The notes beneath the pieces were generated by a model. That model did not search any database, was not told where the DNA came from, and saw nothing but the letters and a program-made list of their open reading frames with translations. Source: Niallia alba (GTDB lineage Bacteria; Bacillota; Bacilli; Bacillales; Cytobacillaceae). From it: DNA of 64,000 bases. The DNA is taken from contig NZ_JABBPK010000001.1 in the NCBI RefSeq assembly GCF_012933555.1, positions 1,218,001 through 1,282,000 on the forward strand, in the 5' to 3' direction. Below are positions 8,231 through 17,269 of the stretch, piece after piece. The translations under genes and the position numbers were made by a program. The number at the start of each line of letters is the position of its first letter. Within the stretch, counting starts at the first letter, position 1.

Positions 8231-8930
8231 GTGGTGAGAGGGAAAGAGGTTTTCATCGTGTGGCTGACCGCTAATATTTCGTGGAGTGGTAGGAAAAGAG
8301 GCGTTCATCGTGTGGCTGACCGCTAATATTTCGTGGAGTGGTAGGAAAAGAGGCGTTCATCGTGTGGCTGAACGCCAAAATTTCATAGAGAAAGAGAAAA
8401 AGTGGTTTTCATCAAGTGAATGAACGCCAAAATTTCATAGAGAAAGAGAAAAAGTGGTTTTCATCAAGTGAATGAACGCCAAAATTTCATAGAGAAAGAG
8501 AAAAAGTGGTTTTCATCAAGTGAATGAACGCCAAAATTTCATAGAGAAAGAGAAAAAGTGGTTTTCATCAAGTGAATGAACGCCAAAATTTCATGAAGAA
8601 AGAGAAAAAGTGGTTTTCATCAAGTGAATGAACGCCAAAATTTCATAGAGAAAGAGAAAAAGTGGTTTTCATCAAGTGAATGAACGCCAAAATTTCATAG
8701 AGAAAGAGAAAAAGTGGTTTTCATCAAGTGAATGAACGCCAAAATTTCATGAAGAAAGAGAAAAAGTGGTTTTCATCAAGTGAATGAACGCCGAAATTTC
8801 ATGAAGAAAGAGAAAAAGTGGTTTTCATCAAGTGAATGAACACCAAAATTTCATAGAGAAAGAGAAAAAGTGGTTTTCATCAGTAGGATGAACGCCAATA
8901 CTTCATACAGTAAGAGGGAAAATGTCTTTT
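8231..8930. repeat. 52-bp tandem repeat array (13 units) with a hairpin in each unit
   Basis: Thirteen units follow each other at exactly 52 bp; the shared AACGCC-like mark falls at 8267, 8319, 8371 and so on to 8891 without any length change. The first two and a half units are one subtype (GGCGTTCATCGTGTGGCTGA then CGCC, near-perfect 8-bp stems); the rest are a second subtype (TTTTCATCAAGTGAATGAA). In both, the arms GGCGTTCA/TGAACGCC or TTCAT/ATGAA form a hairpin. Fifty-two is not a multiple of three, and the array is not coding. It fills nearly the whole gap between queG and yhbB. Confidence 0.93.
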
Positions 8931-9041
8931 CTCATTTTTTACTAATTAATACGAGACCAAAAAGAAGGATATCTATGCCTTCTTTTTTTTGTACAGTTCT
9001 TCTCCCTTTAAACATAGTTATTAAAGAAGGGAGTAGATGGA

Positions 9042-9920
9042 ATGAAACAACAATTAATGGAGCTTATCGAGAAACGGATTCAGCAATGTGTTGCAAAAGA
9101 AAGAACAGCCATAGTAGATGAGAAATTAGAGCGAAAAAGAAATAGTATGAATAAAAGAAATGCTGAAATAGTTCATGTGAAGGCACAAGGGAAAATTGAA
9201 GATAGTCAAAAAAAGGCGGATGAGACAGAAGAATTGGTTTATTCTGTTCATCTCCAATATTTTATCAAGCAAGGCGAGCTTTTTATTGTTGAAGAAGAGG
9301 TCGAAAATAGAAAAGGTGTTTTTTATAAAAGCGTATTAATTGAAGATACGGAGCTCCTCCCAGCTTATCCAGAAGATTATCGAGAGGTACCATTAGCTGA
9401 AGAATTTAGAGAAACGAAAGAGAGATCGAGTCGCTACACATATGATCGTCTAAAAGCAGTGCAATATGCAGAGAAATGGTGGAATAGTTACAATCCGAAA
9501 TATCACCAATTTGAGGTCGATTGTACCAATTATATATCGCAATGTGTGCATGAGGGAGGGGCGCCGATGAGAGGCTATCCGAACCGTAATAAGGGTTGGT
9601 GGATGCAAAATAATAATTGGAGCTACAGTTGGTCTGTAGCGAATGCATTTCCAAGATATTTAGAAACTTCTACTGCCGGTCTACGTGCAAATAAAGTAAA
9701 TAGCGCAATGGAGTTAAAGCTTGGAGATGTCATTTGTTATGATTTTGAAGGGGATGGGAAATATAATCATACAACGATTGTCACGGGAAAAGATGCAAAT
9801 GGAGAGCCGTTAGTAAATGCACATACGTATAATAGTCGCATGCGCTACTGGAAATATGAAGATTCAACTGCCTATACTCCAAATATTAAATATAAATTCT
9901 TTACGATTATTGATGGTTAA
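9042..9920 (+). CDS. yhbB: Amidase-domain protein (YhbB-like)
   Basis: This 292-residue protein has a C-terminal putative amidase domain (Amidase_6, a papain-like fold) at about 130-285: AVQYAEKWWNSYNPKYHQF leads into the presumed catalytic cysteine in VDCTNYISQC, and NHTTIVTG supplies the presumed histidine. The N-terminal 90 residues are charged and helical (KERTAIVDEKLERKRN), with no signal peptide. Members cleave amide bonds, probably in cell-wall peptides, but the substrate is not established. The start follows GGGAG. Position between queG and trmL is the same as for B. subtilis yhbB. Confidence 0.8.
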   Translation: MKQQLMELIEKRIQQCVAKERTAIVDEKLERKRNSMNKRNAEIVHVKAQGKIEDSQKKADETEELVYSVHLQYFIKQGELFIVEEEVENRKGVFYKSVLIEDTELLPAYPEDYREVPLAEEFRETKERSSRYTYDRLKAVQYAEKWWNSYNPKYHQFEVDCTNYISQCVHEGGAPMRGYPNRNKGWWMQNNNWSYSWSVANAFPRYLETSTAGLRANKVNSAMELKLGDVICYDFEGDGKYNHTTIVTGKDANGEPLVNAHTYNSRMRYWKYEDSTAYTPNIKYKFFTIIDG

Positions 9921-9999
9921 AAAGGAGAATAATCTCTTTCGCATTTCCTTTTAAGTAGGTGTATAATGGAACGGAAAGTAATAGTTAGAGGTGACAAAT

Positions 10000-10476
10000 T
10001 TGGCAATACATATTGTTCTATACCAACCACAAATACCTTCCAATACAGGCAATATTGCCAGAACATGTGCGGGAACAGACACGGTGCTTCATCTAATTCG
10101 TCCATTTGGATTCTCCACCGACGATAAAGCGTTAAAGAGAGCAGGCTTAGATTATTGGGAATATGTCGAGATTCATTATTATGACTCCTTAGATGAATTT
10201 TACAAAAAAAATGACGGCGGAGCTTTTTACTATGTTACGAAGGTTGGAGAAACGCCTTATGACTCCTTCAATTACAGTGAAATAAATAAAGATCATTACT
10301 TTATTTTCGGAAGCGAAACAACGGGGCTTCCTCAAGAAGTTATTCAGAATAATTTAGATAGAACTTTACGAATCCCAATGACAGATAATATTCGTTCTTA
10401 TAATCTTTCAAATACAGCAGCTGTTCTTATTTATGAGGCATTAAGGCAACAAAATTTTGGACATCTAAAAAAATAA
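10000..10476 (+). CDS. trmL: tRNA (cytidine/uridine(34)-2'-O)-methyltransferase TrmL
   Basis: A SPOUT-class methyltransferase of 158 residues (B. subtilis CspR type) that methylates the ribose of the wobble base in leucine tRNAs. The N-terminus MAIHIVLYQPQIPSNTGNIA is the family signature, and the knotted S-adenosylmethionine site shows as FGSETTGLPQEVI and IPMTDNIRSYNLSNTAAV. A GTG at 9991 is in frame, but it is part of the GAGGTG ribosome binding site, so TTG at 10000 is the likely start. It has its own terminator. Confidence 0.94.
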   Translation: MAIHIVLYQPQIPSNTGNIARTCAGTDTVLHLIRPFGFSTDDKALKRAGLDYWEYVEIHYYDSLDEFYKKNDGGAFYYVTKVGETPYDSFNYSEINKDHYFIFGSETTGLPQEVIQNNLDRTLRIPMTDNIRSYNLSNTAAVLIYEALRQQNFGHLKK

Positions 10477-10491
10477 TATTGAAACAATGAC

Positions 10492-10526
10492 AGAGTGTAA
10501 ATCGTAATAGATTTATACTCTTTTTT
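10492..10526 (+). terminator. Terminator after trmL
   Basis: AGAGTGTAAATC pairs with GATTTATACTCT around GTAATA, followed by six T. Confidence 0.88.
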
Positions 10527-10559
10527 ATTATAAATAGACTAAAGGGAAGTGGATGTGAA

Positions 10560-10919
10560 ATGGTCTTTACTATATCGAAAGATTTTCTCTTTTTATTAAG
10601 CTTCTTTATCCTTCTTTTTGGATCAGAAGGCTACTTAAGAAAAAAGCTAGGACTGCCAAATAAAAAGGAAAAAAAGGTCCATCCACTACAAAAATGGTTG
10701 GATTTTACGATGATACTCAGTGCTATAATCTTAATGTTTTTATTAGATAGTCCAATAGTAAGTATGTGTATATTAATCTGTCATAGCTTTCTTCAATCTT
10801 TTGTAGAGTGGAGATATAATAAAAAGTCAAAAGAATGGATTATTTATTTAACAAGCGGGCTAATTCTTTTTGTCCTAACGATTATTGGTATATTATTAGG
10901 ATATAGTTACTATCAGTAA
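10560..10919 (+). CDS. DUF4181-like membrane protein
   Basis: A 119-residue protein with four predicted membrane helices: about 9-22, 48-62, 66-82 and 95-115. Its KKEKKVHPLQKWLDF stretch after helix 1 and the FVEWRYNKKSKEWIIYL stretch before the last helix match the DUF4181 family of small Bacillaceae membrane proteins. Function is unknown. It lies 40 bases upstream of the nitroreductase gene without a terminator between, so the two may be co-transcribed. Confidence 0.6.
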   Translation: MVFTISKDFLFLLSFFILLFGSEGYLRKKLGLPNKKEKKVHPLQKWLDFTMILSAIILMFLLDSPIVSMCILICHSFLQSFVEWRYNKKSKEWIIYLTSGLILFVLTIIGILLGYSYYQ

Positions 10920-10959
10920 TTTTTGAAAACAATAAGAAAAAAATAAAGGAGAGGATTTC

Positions 10960-11715
10960 ATGAATCAAACAATTGAAACAATACTCAATCATCGCTCTGT
11001 AAGAAAATTTACAGATAAGGAGTTAACCCAAGATCAAATTCGTCTCCTTGTAGAAGCTGCCCAAAGTGCTTCTACCTCTAGTTTTGTACAAGCCTATAGT
11101 ATTATTGGTGTAAAAGATAAGGGAAAAAAGAAAAAATTAGCGGAATTAGCTGGAAATCAGCAATATGTGGAAAACAATGGTCATTTATTTGTTTTTTGCG
11201 CTGATTTATATCGCCATGTTGTAGCAGCAGAAATGGAAGGAAAAAAGGAAGCAGCACTGGATTCGATTGAAAGCACAGAAAAATTTATGGTCAGCCTTAT
11301 AGATGTAGCGTTAGCTTCGCAAAATATGGCAATTGCTGCAGAGTCATTAGGACTTGGCATTTGTTACATAGGCGGCATTCGAAATAATTTAGTGGAAGTG
11401 AGTCAGCTATTAAAAACACCAGATCATGTTTTACCGGTATTTGCTTTAGTTGTAGGCTATCCAGATCAACAAACAGAGAAAAAACCAAGAGCTCCATTTC
11501 ATCATATTTATCACGAAAATGAATATGAGCAAGACCTAGAACAATATAAAAGTGGGCTACAGGAATATAACGAAGAAATCACCGAGTATTACGAGGAAAG
11601 AACAAATGGAGCAAGATCGGATACATGGACAGCGCAAATGGCCGGTAATTTTGCACAAAAATCGCGTATGTATATGAAAGGGTTCGTGCAACAGAAGAAA
11701 TTCGATTTGAAATAA
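10960..11715 (+). CDS. nfrA: Oxygen-insensitive NADPH nitroreductase/flavin reductase (NfrA type)
   Basis: An FMN enzyme of the nitroreductase superfamily, 251 residues, the usual NfrA/NfsA length. The N-terminal LNHRSVRKFTDKELT binds FMN phosphate, AAQSASTSSFVQ is the substrate-side loop, and GLGICYIGGIRNN plus VFALVVGYPDQ complete the flavin site. The basic C-terminal region (MAGNFAQKSRMYMKGFVQQK) is where NfsA-type enzymes bind NADPH. It probably reduces flavins, nitro compounds or quinones with NADPH. AAGGAGAGG lies well placed before the ATG. Confidence 0.87.
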   Translation: MNQTIETILNHRSVRKFTDKELTQDQIRLLVEAAQSASTSSFVQAYSIIGVKDKGKKKKLAELAGNQQYVENNGHLFVFCADLYRHVVAAEMEGKKEAALDSIESTEKFMVSLIDVALASQNMAIAAESLGLGICYIGGIRNNLVEVSQLLKTPDHVLPVFALVVGYPDQQTEKKPRAPFHHIYHENEYEQDLEQYKSGLQEYNEEITEYYEERTNGARSDTWTAQMAGNFAQKSRMYMKGFVQQKKFDLK

Positions 11716-11731
11716 CTCAAAGAAGGACAAT

Positions 11732-11768
11732 AAAACAGTGTCAGAGTGAACCGATGCTGTTTTTTTAT
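11732..11768 (+). terminator. Terminator after the nitroreductase gene
   Basis: AAAACAGTGTC pairs with GATGCTGTTTT (G-U pairs allowed) and is followed by a T-run. The end of that T-run, TTTAT, is also the left border of the bcr1-like element at 11764. Confidence 0.75.
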
Positions 11769-11917
11769 CCCACTCTTAACGGGCAGTAAGACCCCCACCT
11801 CAAGCTGCGGAAATTGAAGAAGCTAGGTGGGGGGAACTGCCCGTAAAGGTCCGATAAGTGCAACTAACCATAAGTGGAGGATGAGGAAAAACCCCCACTT
11901 ATGGAAGTTTACTTTAT
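11764..11917 (+). repeat. bcr1-like mobile repeat, copy 1 (full length)
   Basis: This is a 154-bp element bordered on both sides by TTTAT. It starts CCCACTCTTAACGGGCAGT and contains two strong hairpins: CGGGCAGT plus CCCCCACCT pair with AGGTGGGGG plus ACTGCCCG, and CCATAAGTGG pairs with CCACTTATGG. It ends GGAAGTTTAC-TTTAT. Related copies lie at 26389, 50464, 54697 and 59369. Size, TTTAT borders and structure match what I recall of bcr1 of the B. cereus group. The remaining 217 bases up to prkA hold no gene I can see. Confidence 0.85.
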
Positions 11918-12134
11918 GCAAAAGTCTGAATTGCTAAATAAGAATTAGGAAAAAGAAAAAATTCCTCTTTCCTATCAATTGTTATTTTATAGCGGTTCTC
12001 CGCGCTAAAGAAAAGGTTTTTCTCCTAATTAGTTAGGTTCTCTAAAAAAACTATTCCTTCTTTTAAGCATGTTCGTATTCTCTGGTGCATAGATTATATT
12101 AATCGTCTCTGATAAAGTGACAGGGGAGGTCCAT

Positions 12135-14030
12135 ATGAGTATATTAAAGAAAATCGAGATGCATAGACAAGAAGAAGAGTTGTTGAAGTGGGAAGGGACA
12201 TTTGAAGAGTATTTAGAAATATTGAAGGAAAAGCCATGGGTAGCTCAATCTGCACATTCAAGGGTTTATAACATGATTAAAGATGCAGGTATTGATGATG
12301 TAAATGGGAAAAAACAATATAAATTTTTTTCTGATCAGCTTTTCGGTTTAGAAGAGCCATTAGAAAGATTAGTAGAAGAGTATTTTCATCCAGCTGCCAA
12401 ACGTCTAGATGTAAGAAAACGTATTTTATTACTAATGGGTCCAGTCAGCGGGGGTAAATCTACATTGGTTACGATGTTGAAAAGAGGCTTAGAAGCATAT
12501 ACGTACACAGAGCGTGGAGCCGTATATGCAATTAAAGGATGCCCAATGCATGAAGATCCACTTCACATGATACCACATAGTCTAAGAAAAGATTTTTATG
12601 ATGAATATGGAATCCGCATTGAAGGAAACTTATCGCCACTCAATATGATGAGACTTCAGGAAGAATATAATGGAAAAATTGAAGATGTAATTGTAGAAAG
12701 AGTATTTTTCTCAGAAGATAAGCGAACAGGGATTGGAACCTTTAGTCCATCTGATCCGAAATCTCAAGATATCGCTGATTTAACGGGAAGTATTGATTTC
12801 TCTACGATTGCTGAATATGGATCGGAATCAGATCCACGGGCTTATCGTTTCGATGGAGAGCTGAATAAGGCGAACCGAGGGATGATGGAGTTCCAGGAGA
12901 TGTTAAAATGTGATGAGAAATTCTTATGGCATTTATTATCATTAACACAAGAAGGTAACTTTAAAGCGGGAAGATTTGCCCTCATTTCTGCCGATGAGCT
13001 AATCGTTGCTCATACAAATGAAACAGAGTATCGCTCCTTTATTTCTAATAAAAAGAATGAAGCATTGCATTCCCGTATTATTGTCATGCCGGTTCCATAT
13101 AATTTAAAGGCATCTGAAGAGGAAAGAATCTATGAAAAAATGATTCGAGAAAGTGATGTTTCGGATGTTCATATCGCTCCACACACATTGAAAATCGCTG
13201 CAATCTTTACGATTTTAACTCGATTAAAAGAGCCGAAAAAAGGCGATATTGATTTAGTGAAAAAAATGCGTTTATATGATGGCGAAAGTGTAGAAGGCTT
13301 CAGTTCTGCTGACTTGAAGGAACTGCAAAATGAATATGGTGATGAAGGAATGAGTGGGATCGATCCACGTTATGTCATTAACCGTATTTCTTCAACGATC
13401 ATTCGCAAGGATGTAACAAGCATCAATGCATTAGATGTGCTGTTGTCAATAAAAGAAGGATTGGATCAACATTCTTCTATTACAAATGAATTAAAAGAAA
13501 AATATTTAAATTGCATCTCCTTAGCGCGTAAGGAATATGATGAAATTGCCAAGAAAGAAGTACAAAAGGCATTTGTTTACTCTTACGAAGAGTCTGCTAA
13601 AACGTTAATGGATAATTATTTAGATAACGTAGAAGCCTATTGCAATAAAAATAAGCTTCGTGATCCATTAACAGGTGAAGCGATTAATCCAGACGAAAAA
13701 CTAATGCGTTCTATTGAAGAACAAATTGGTATTTCTGAAAATGCGAAAAAATCTTTCCGTGAAGAAATCTTGATTCGTATTTCCGCTTATGCAAGAAAAG
13801 GAAAGAGATTTGATTATAACTCTCATGATCGCTTACGTGAGGCCATTCAGAAGAAGTTATTCGCAGATCTGAAGGATGTCGTGAAAATCACTACTTCAAC
13901 TAAGACACCAGATGAGCAGCAATTGAAGAAAGTAAACGAAGTAGTAGCACGCCTAATCGATGAACATGGCTATAATTCCACTTCAGCAAACGAGTTATTG
14001 CGTTATGTAGGAAGCTTATTGAATCGCTAA
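12135..14030 (+). CDS. prkA: Serine protein kinase/AAA+ protease PrkA
   Basis: The 631-residue length equals B. subtilis PrkA. The N-terminal AAA domain has the Walker A loop GPVSGGKSTL from residue 102, and the C-terminal PrkA domain covers roughly 390-620. PrkA is a sporulation-linked protein first described as a kinase and more recently as an ATP-dependent protease; it lies in the spore coat region and affects sigma-K regulation. The frame opens at 12117, but GGGGAGG stands just before the ATG at 12135 (MSILKKIEMHRQ). Directly followed by yhbH, the conserved partner. Confidence 0.95.
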   Translation: MSILKKIEMHRQEEELLKWEGTFEEYLEILKEKPWVAQSAHSRVYNMIKDAGIDDVNGKKQYKFFSDQLFGLEEPLERLVEEYFHPAAKRLDVRKRILLLMGPVSGGKSTLVTMLKRGLEAYTYTERGAVYAIKGCPMHEDPLHMIPHSLRKDFYDEYGIRIEGNLSPLNMMRLQEEYNGKIEDVIVERVFFSEDKRTGIGTFSPSDPKSQDIADLTGSIDFSTIAEYGSESDPRAYRFDGELNKANRGMMEFQEMLKCDEKFLWHLLSLTQEGNFKAGRFALISADELIVAHTNETEYRSFISNKKNEALHSRIIVMPVPYNLKASEEERIYEKMIRESDVSDVHIAPHTLKIAAIFTILTRLKEPKKGDIDLVKKMRLYDGESVEGFSSADLKELQNEYGDEGMSGIDPRYVINRISSTIIRKDVTSINALDVLLSIKEGLDQHSSITNELKEKYLNCISLARKEYDEIAKKEVQKAFVYSYEESAKTLMDNYLDNVEAYCNKNKLRDPLTGEAINPDEKLMRSIEEQIGISENAKKSFREEILIRISAYARKGKRFDYNSHDRLREAIQKKLFADLKDVVKITTSTKTPDEQQLKKVNEVVARLIDEHGYNSTSANELLRYVGSLLNR

Positions 14031-14045
14031 ATAAATTGGTCAAAG

Positions 14046-14079
14046 GAGGAACAGGCTAAAACACGTCTGTTCCTCTTTT
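14046..14079 (+). terminator. Terminator after prkA
   Basis: GAGGAACAG pairs with CTGTTCCTC around a 12-base loop, followed by TTTT. The remaining gap to yhbH (to 14303) is AT-rich promoter DNA without a gene. Confidence 0.8.
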
Positions 14080-14303
14080 GCCTAATAGGATAGAGAAGCT
14101 TGTATGTATTTCTAAAATGAAACATATCTAATAAGGCCCTTTTCTAAAAAAAGTAAAATTATCGAAATTATTAGTAAATTATTTATGCCATCTGCATATG
14201 ATAGAGTAATCACTTTATTTAGATATAGCATTACCCAAATTAGTGTATGCGCAAATTACTTCATATGTGCACAAAAGGATGAAAAAAATTTAGGAGGGGT
14301 AAG

Positions 14304-15479
14304 ATGACCGAAAAGCAGAATAACCATCAGTTTGTAATATCCCAAGAAAATTGGTCCCTCCATCGCAAAGGCCATGATGATCAACAACGTCATCAGGAAA
14401 AAGTGCAGGAAGCCATTAAAAATAACCTACCTGATTTAATTACAGAAGAAAACATTGTCATGTCAAATGGTAGAGAAGTTGTGAAAATCCCCATTCGTTC
14501 ATTAGACGAATACAAAATTCGATATAATTATGATAAAAACAAACACGTTGGGCAAGGGAATGGAGACAGTCAGGTTGGCGATGTGGTCGCACGCGATGGA
14601 TCTGGAAATCAAAAAGGCCCAGGAAAAGGGCAAGGAGCAGGAGATCAGGCTGGAGAAGATTACTTTGAGGCAGAAGTATCTTTAATGGAATTGGAAGAAG
14701 CTCTATTCAAGCAATTAGCATTGCCGAATTTACAAAGAAAAGAACAAGACCAAATTGTTGTCGAGAATATTGAATTTAATGATATTAGAAAAGTAGGCTT
14801 AATGGGTAACATAGACAAGAAAAAAACGATGATATCAGCATTTAAACGAAATGCCATGTCTGGAAAACCAGCATTTCACCCCATTTATCCAGAAGATTTA
14901 AAATTCAAAACGTGGAATGAAGTGCAAAAGCCAGAGTCCAAAGCAGTTGTACTTGCGATGATGGACACAAGTGGTTCAATGGGCTTATGGGAAAAATATA
15001 TGGCAAGAAGCTTTTTCTTCTGGATGACCAGATTTCTTCGTACAAAATATGAAACTGTGGAAATCGAATTCATTGCCCACCACACTGAAGCAAAAGTTGT
15101 GTCGGAAGAAGATTTCTTTTCCAAAGGAGAAAGTGGAGGTACAATTTGTTCCTCTGTTTATCGAAAAGCATTGGAACTGATTGATGATAAGTACGATCCC
15201 GGCCGATTTAATATTTATCCTTTCCATTTTTCAGACGGAGACAATTTAACATCCGATAATGCTAGATGTGTTAAATTAGTAGAAGAGTTGATGGAAGTTT
15301 CCAATATGTTTGGTTATGGGGAAGTCAACCAATACAACCGACATAGCACGCTTATGTCCGCTTACAAAAATATTCAAAATGAAAAATTCCGCTACTACTT
15401 ACTGCGTCAGAAGGCAGATGTATTTAATGCGATGACAAGTTTCTTCCGAAAAGAGGAAGAAGGACAGATGTATGCATAA
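14304..15479 (+). CDS. yhbH: Sporulation protein YhbH (UPF0229/DUF444, VWA-like)
   Basis: At 391 residues the protein matches YhbH in length. A glycine-rich linker near 95-115 ([20 protein letters not shown]) precedes a von Willebrand A-like domain with the metal site DTSGS at 221-225 and HFSDGDN further on. The family always travels with PrkA in spore formers, and in Gram-negatives as YeaG/YeaH, and is thought to form a functional unit with it. The ATG follows TAGGAGGGG. A short terminator follows. Confidence 0.93.
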   Translation: MTEKQNNHQFVISQENWSLHRKGHDDQQRHQEKVQEAIKNNLPDLITEENIVMSNGREVVKIPIRSLDEYKIRYNYDKNKHVGQGNGDSQVGDVVARDGSGNQKGPGKGQGAGDQAGEDYFEAEVSLMELEEALFKQLALPNLQRKEQDQIVVENIEFNDIRKVGLMGNIDKKKTMISAFKRNAMSGKPAFHPIYPEDLKFKTWNEVQKPESKAVVLAMMDTSGSMGLWEKYMARSFFFWMTRFLRTKYETVEIEFIAHHTEAKVVSEEDFFSKGESGGTICSSVYRKALELIDDKYDPGRFNIYPFHFSDGDNLTSDNARCVKLVEELMEVSNMFGYGEVNQYNRHSTLMSAYKNIQNEKFRYYLLRQKADVFNAMTSFFRKEEEGQMYA

Positions 15480-15489
15480 GGAATGGAGG

Positions 15490-15517
15490 CACAACTCATG
15501 GGGGTTGTGTTTTTTTC
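15490..15517 (+). terminator. Terminator after yhbH
   Basis: CACAAC pairs with GTTGTG, followed by seven T. The same CACAAC/GTTGTG stem with a changed loop is reused at 16044 and 17081. Confidence 0.8.
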
Positions 15518-15601
15518 TGTTTGTTGATTATTATTTATTTGTTACCAAAACTATATGAAATTATTTTGTGATAAATTAACTGTAGGGAAGGAAGTGGAAA
15601 A

Positions 15602-16003
15602 ATGACGAGTCATTATTTTATCGCTACCATGAGACCTATTTCTGAATTTCATGAAAAGGAGAATAACGCCCCTTTTATAAGTGGGGAAGCTTATAAGGAG
15701 GAATTACCTTTTACAATGCCATATGTTTATGAAGTAGGCGGAGATAATATAGAATTTATATCCTTTTTAGATGATTTCATGCAGTTAGGAGATGTTGTGG
15801 AGCAGTACATTTATGAAGAAGGGCGTAATGGAATAGCACTTTCGGAAAATTTCCCAGAGGAGGCAATAACTATAAATCTTTTGAATAAAACCTATAAGGA
15901 TCAATTTGGTGAATATCAATTAGATTCTAAGAAATGGAAGGAAGATCTTTCAAGAAGAACTATTGCTTCTAAAAGAAGTGTAACTACATTTATGAAAAGT
16001 TAG
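15602..16003 (+). CDS. Hypothetical protein, 133 residues
   Basis: A soluble protein starting MTSHYFIATMRPISEFHEKE. The ATG follows AGGGAAGGAAGTGG and a terminator follows the gene, so it looks like a real gene. The composition is acidic in the middle (DDFMQLGDVVEQYIYEEG) and basic at the end (RRTIASKRSVTTFMKS). No motif, signal peptide or membrane segment is visible and I do not recognise the family. Confidence 0.6.
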   Translation: MTSHYFIATMRPISEFHEKENNAPFISGEAYKEELPFTMPYVYEVGGDNIEFISFLDDFMQLGDVVEQYIYEEGRNGIALSENFPEEAITINLLNKTYKDQFGEYQLDSKKWKEDLSRRTIASKRSVTTFMKS

Positions 16004-16043
16004 TTGGATAAGAAAGAATAAGAAAAAGTATACATAAAGAGTG

Positions 16044-16077
16044 AAAACACAACTCATTTTTATGGGTTGTGTTTTTT
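16044..16077 (+). terminator. Terminator after the 133-residue hypothetical gene
   Basis: AAAACACAAC pairs with GTTGTGTTTT, with a T-rich tail. Confidence 0.8.
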
Positions 16078-16117
16078 GATGATGATGTTCCTATTAACAA
16101 ACGGTAAGAAGGCATAA

Positions 16118-16554
16118 TTATTCTGGTTTATCAATAAATAATTGATACCCATATAGGACTAGTGCCATCGTCATGGATAGGGCAAGATGGTGGTATCGAT
16201 TAAATCTAATATATTTAAGAAAGTTCACTTTTTCAAGAAAGGTTATTATAGGAAAAGCAAAAATCACATTTTGCAATAAATTCATAAGAAAATATCTTTG
16301 GAAGTTTCCATAAGTTAGTTTAAATGTCCATAGTGTCCCTAAGGAAAAAAAGCCTAAAATGGGAGATAAAATGTTAATAATTTTCGATCTTGCACTCCCT
16401 TTAACTCCAAAAAAGTTATAGTGAGCACCAATGAAATTAATAGTTGTTAATATTAAGGTGCAAAAAGTAAGAAGCGTTTAATTGTTTTTCTAGGAAGGAT
16501 CAGTAAAGATGTCCAGGACGATAATAAGATAATTCGAAGTATGTATATCAACAT
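16118..16554 (-). pseudogene. Frameshifted small multi-pass membrane protein gene
   Basis: On the minus strand AAGGAGAG precedes an ATG at 16554 that opens MLIYILRIILLSSWTSLLIL. This frame ends after 33 codons near 16454. Shifting one base at a CTTTTTG run (about 16460) lets the protein continue for about 110 residues: GAHYNFFGVKGSARSKIINI, three or four hydrophobic helices, and an end at YGYQLFIDKPE. Type and length resemble the CBO0543-like protein at 20227, but homology is not certain. Either a decayed gene or a one-base sequencing error. Confidence 0.65.
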
Positions 16555-16820
16555 ACATATCTCTCCTTTTAAGTATTTTATTTTTTACCATAGTTTTTAT
16601 AAATATGTAAACGTTTAATCCCAAATAAATTTATATGAAAGAAAAACTAGTAGACATATGTCTCATTTGATTGCAGTATTTAAAAGCTATTATAAGAAAT
16701 CATTGGTATCTATCTTTTTTCTCTTGTCCGTAAAGATAATGCTAACTAAAGGTAGCAATTTAATGATAATATATATCAAGGTTCGGTTTGATACTATATG
16801 TTGTGCAGGAGAATACTCTA

Positions 16821-17051
16821 ATGAATAGCGTAAAAAGAGCAATAAAATTTTCACTCATCACCCATTTTATTCTGTTACTAATAGTTTTTGGCATACTAGG
16901 ATATATGCCTTATTTAAAATCAAAGGACACTATGAGTACCTTTGTAATCATAGGACCTTTCGGAGGGAATCTTGTTCCATATTTTCTCGTTTCTTTTCTT
17001 CTTATTACGGTTCTTTTTATGCTAGTAAGTTTTTTATTAAAGCGAAAATGA
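16821..17051 (+). CDS. Small membrane protein, 76 residues
   Basis: Two predicted membrane helices (about 8-28 and 52-72) flank a loop holding KSKDTMSTFVIIGPFGGNL. AGGAGA lies 8 bases before the ATG at 16821, so the longer frame from 16788 is not needed. A terminator follows directly. The rest of the gap 16555-16820 holds no other gene. Function unknown. Confidence 0.5.
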   Translation: MNSVKRAIKFSLITHFILLLIVFGILGYMPYLKSKDTMSTFVIIGPFGGNLVPYFLVSFLLITVLFMLVSFLLKRK

Positions 17052-17080
17052 GGGATGTTGCTTCTCATTTCTCTAAAAAA

Positions 17081-17111
17081 AACACAACTGTTTATAAGTT
17101 GTGTTTTTTTT
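17081..17111 (+). terminator. Terminator after the 76-residue membrane protein gene
   Basis: AACACAAC pairs with GTTGTGTT and is followed by T9. Confidence 0.85.
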
Positions 17112-17269
17112 GAAGCAAAATGGTTTAAATATATAGTAACTTAACTTTTGTTTACTAATAACGATTAAAAAGAGTGAGATACTATTAATAGTTATCCAAT
17201 TGTTGTTGAGTTGATTCATTCTATACAGCAAAAGATGCTGTTGTAATTATTTTTTAAAAGGAGGCTGCT

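Noticed and set aside
8231-8930. The 52-bp array as a CRISPR array
   Set aside because: Units are continuous 52-bp tandem copies with no unique spacers, and no cas gene lies near.
14160-14300. Sigma-E type promoter before yhbH
   Set aside because: Expected from knowledge of the yhbH family, but no pair of -35/-10 boxes fits well enough to report.
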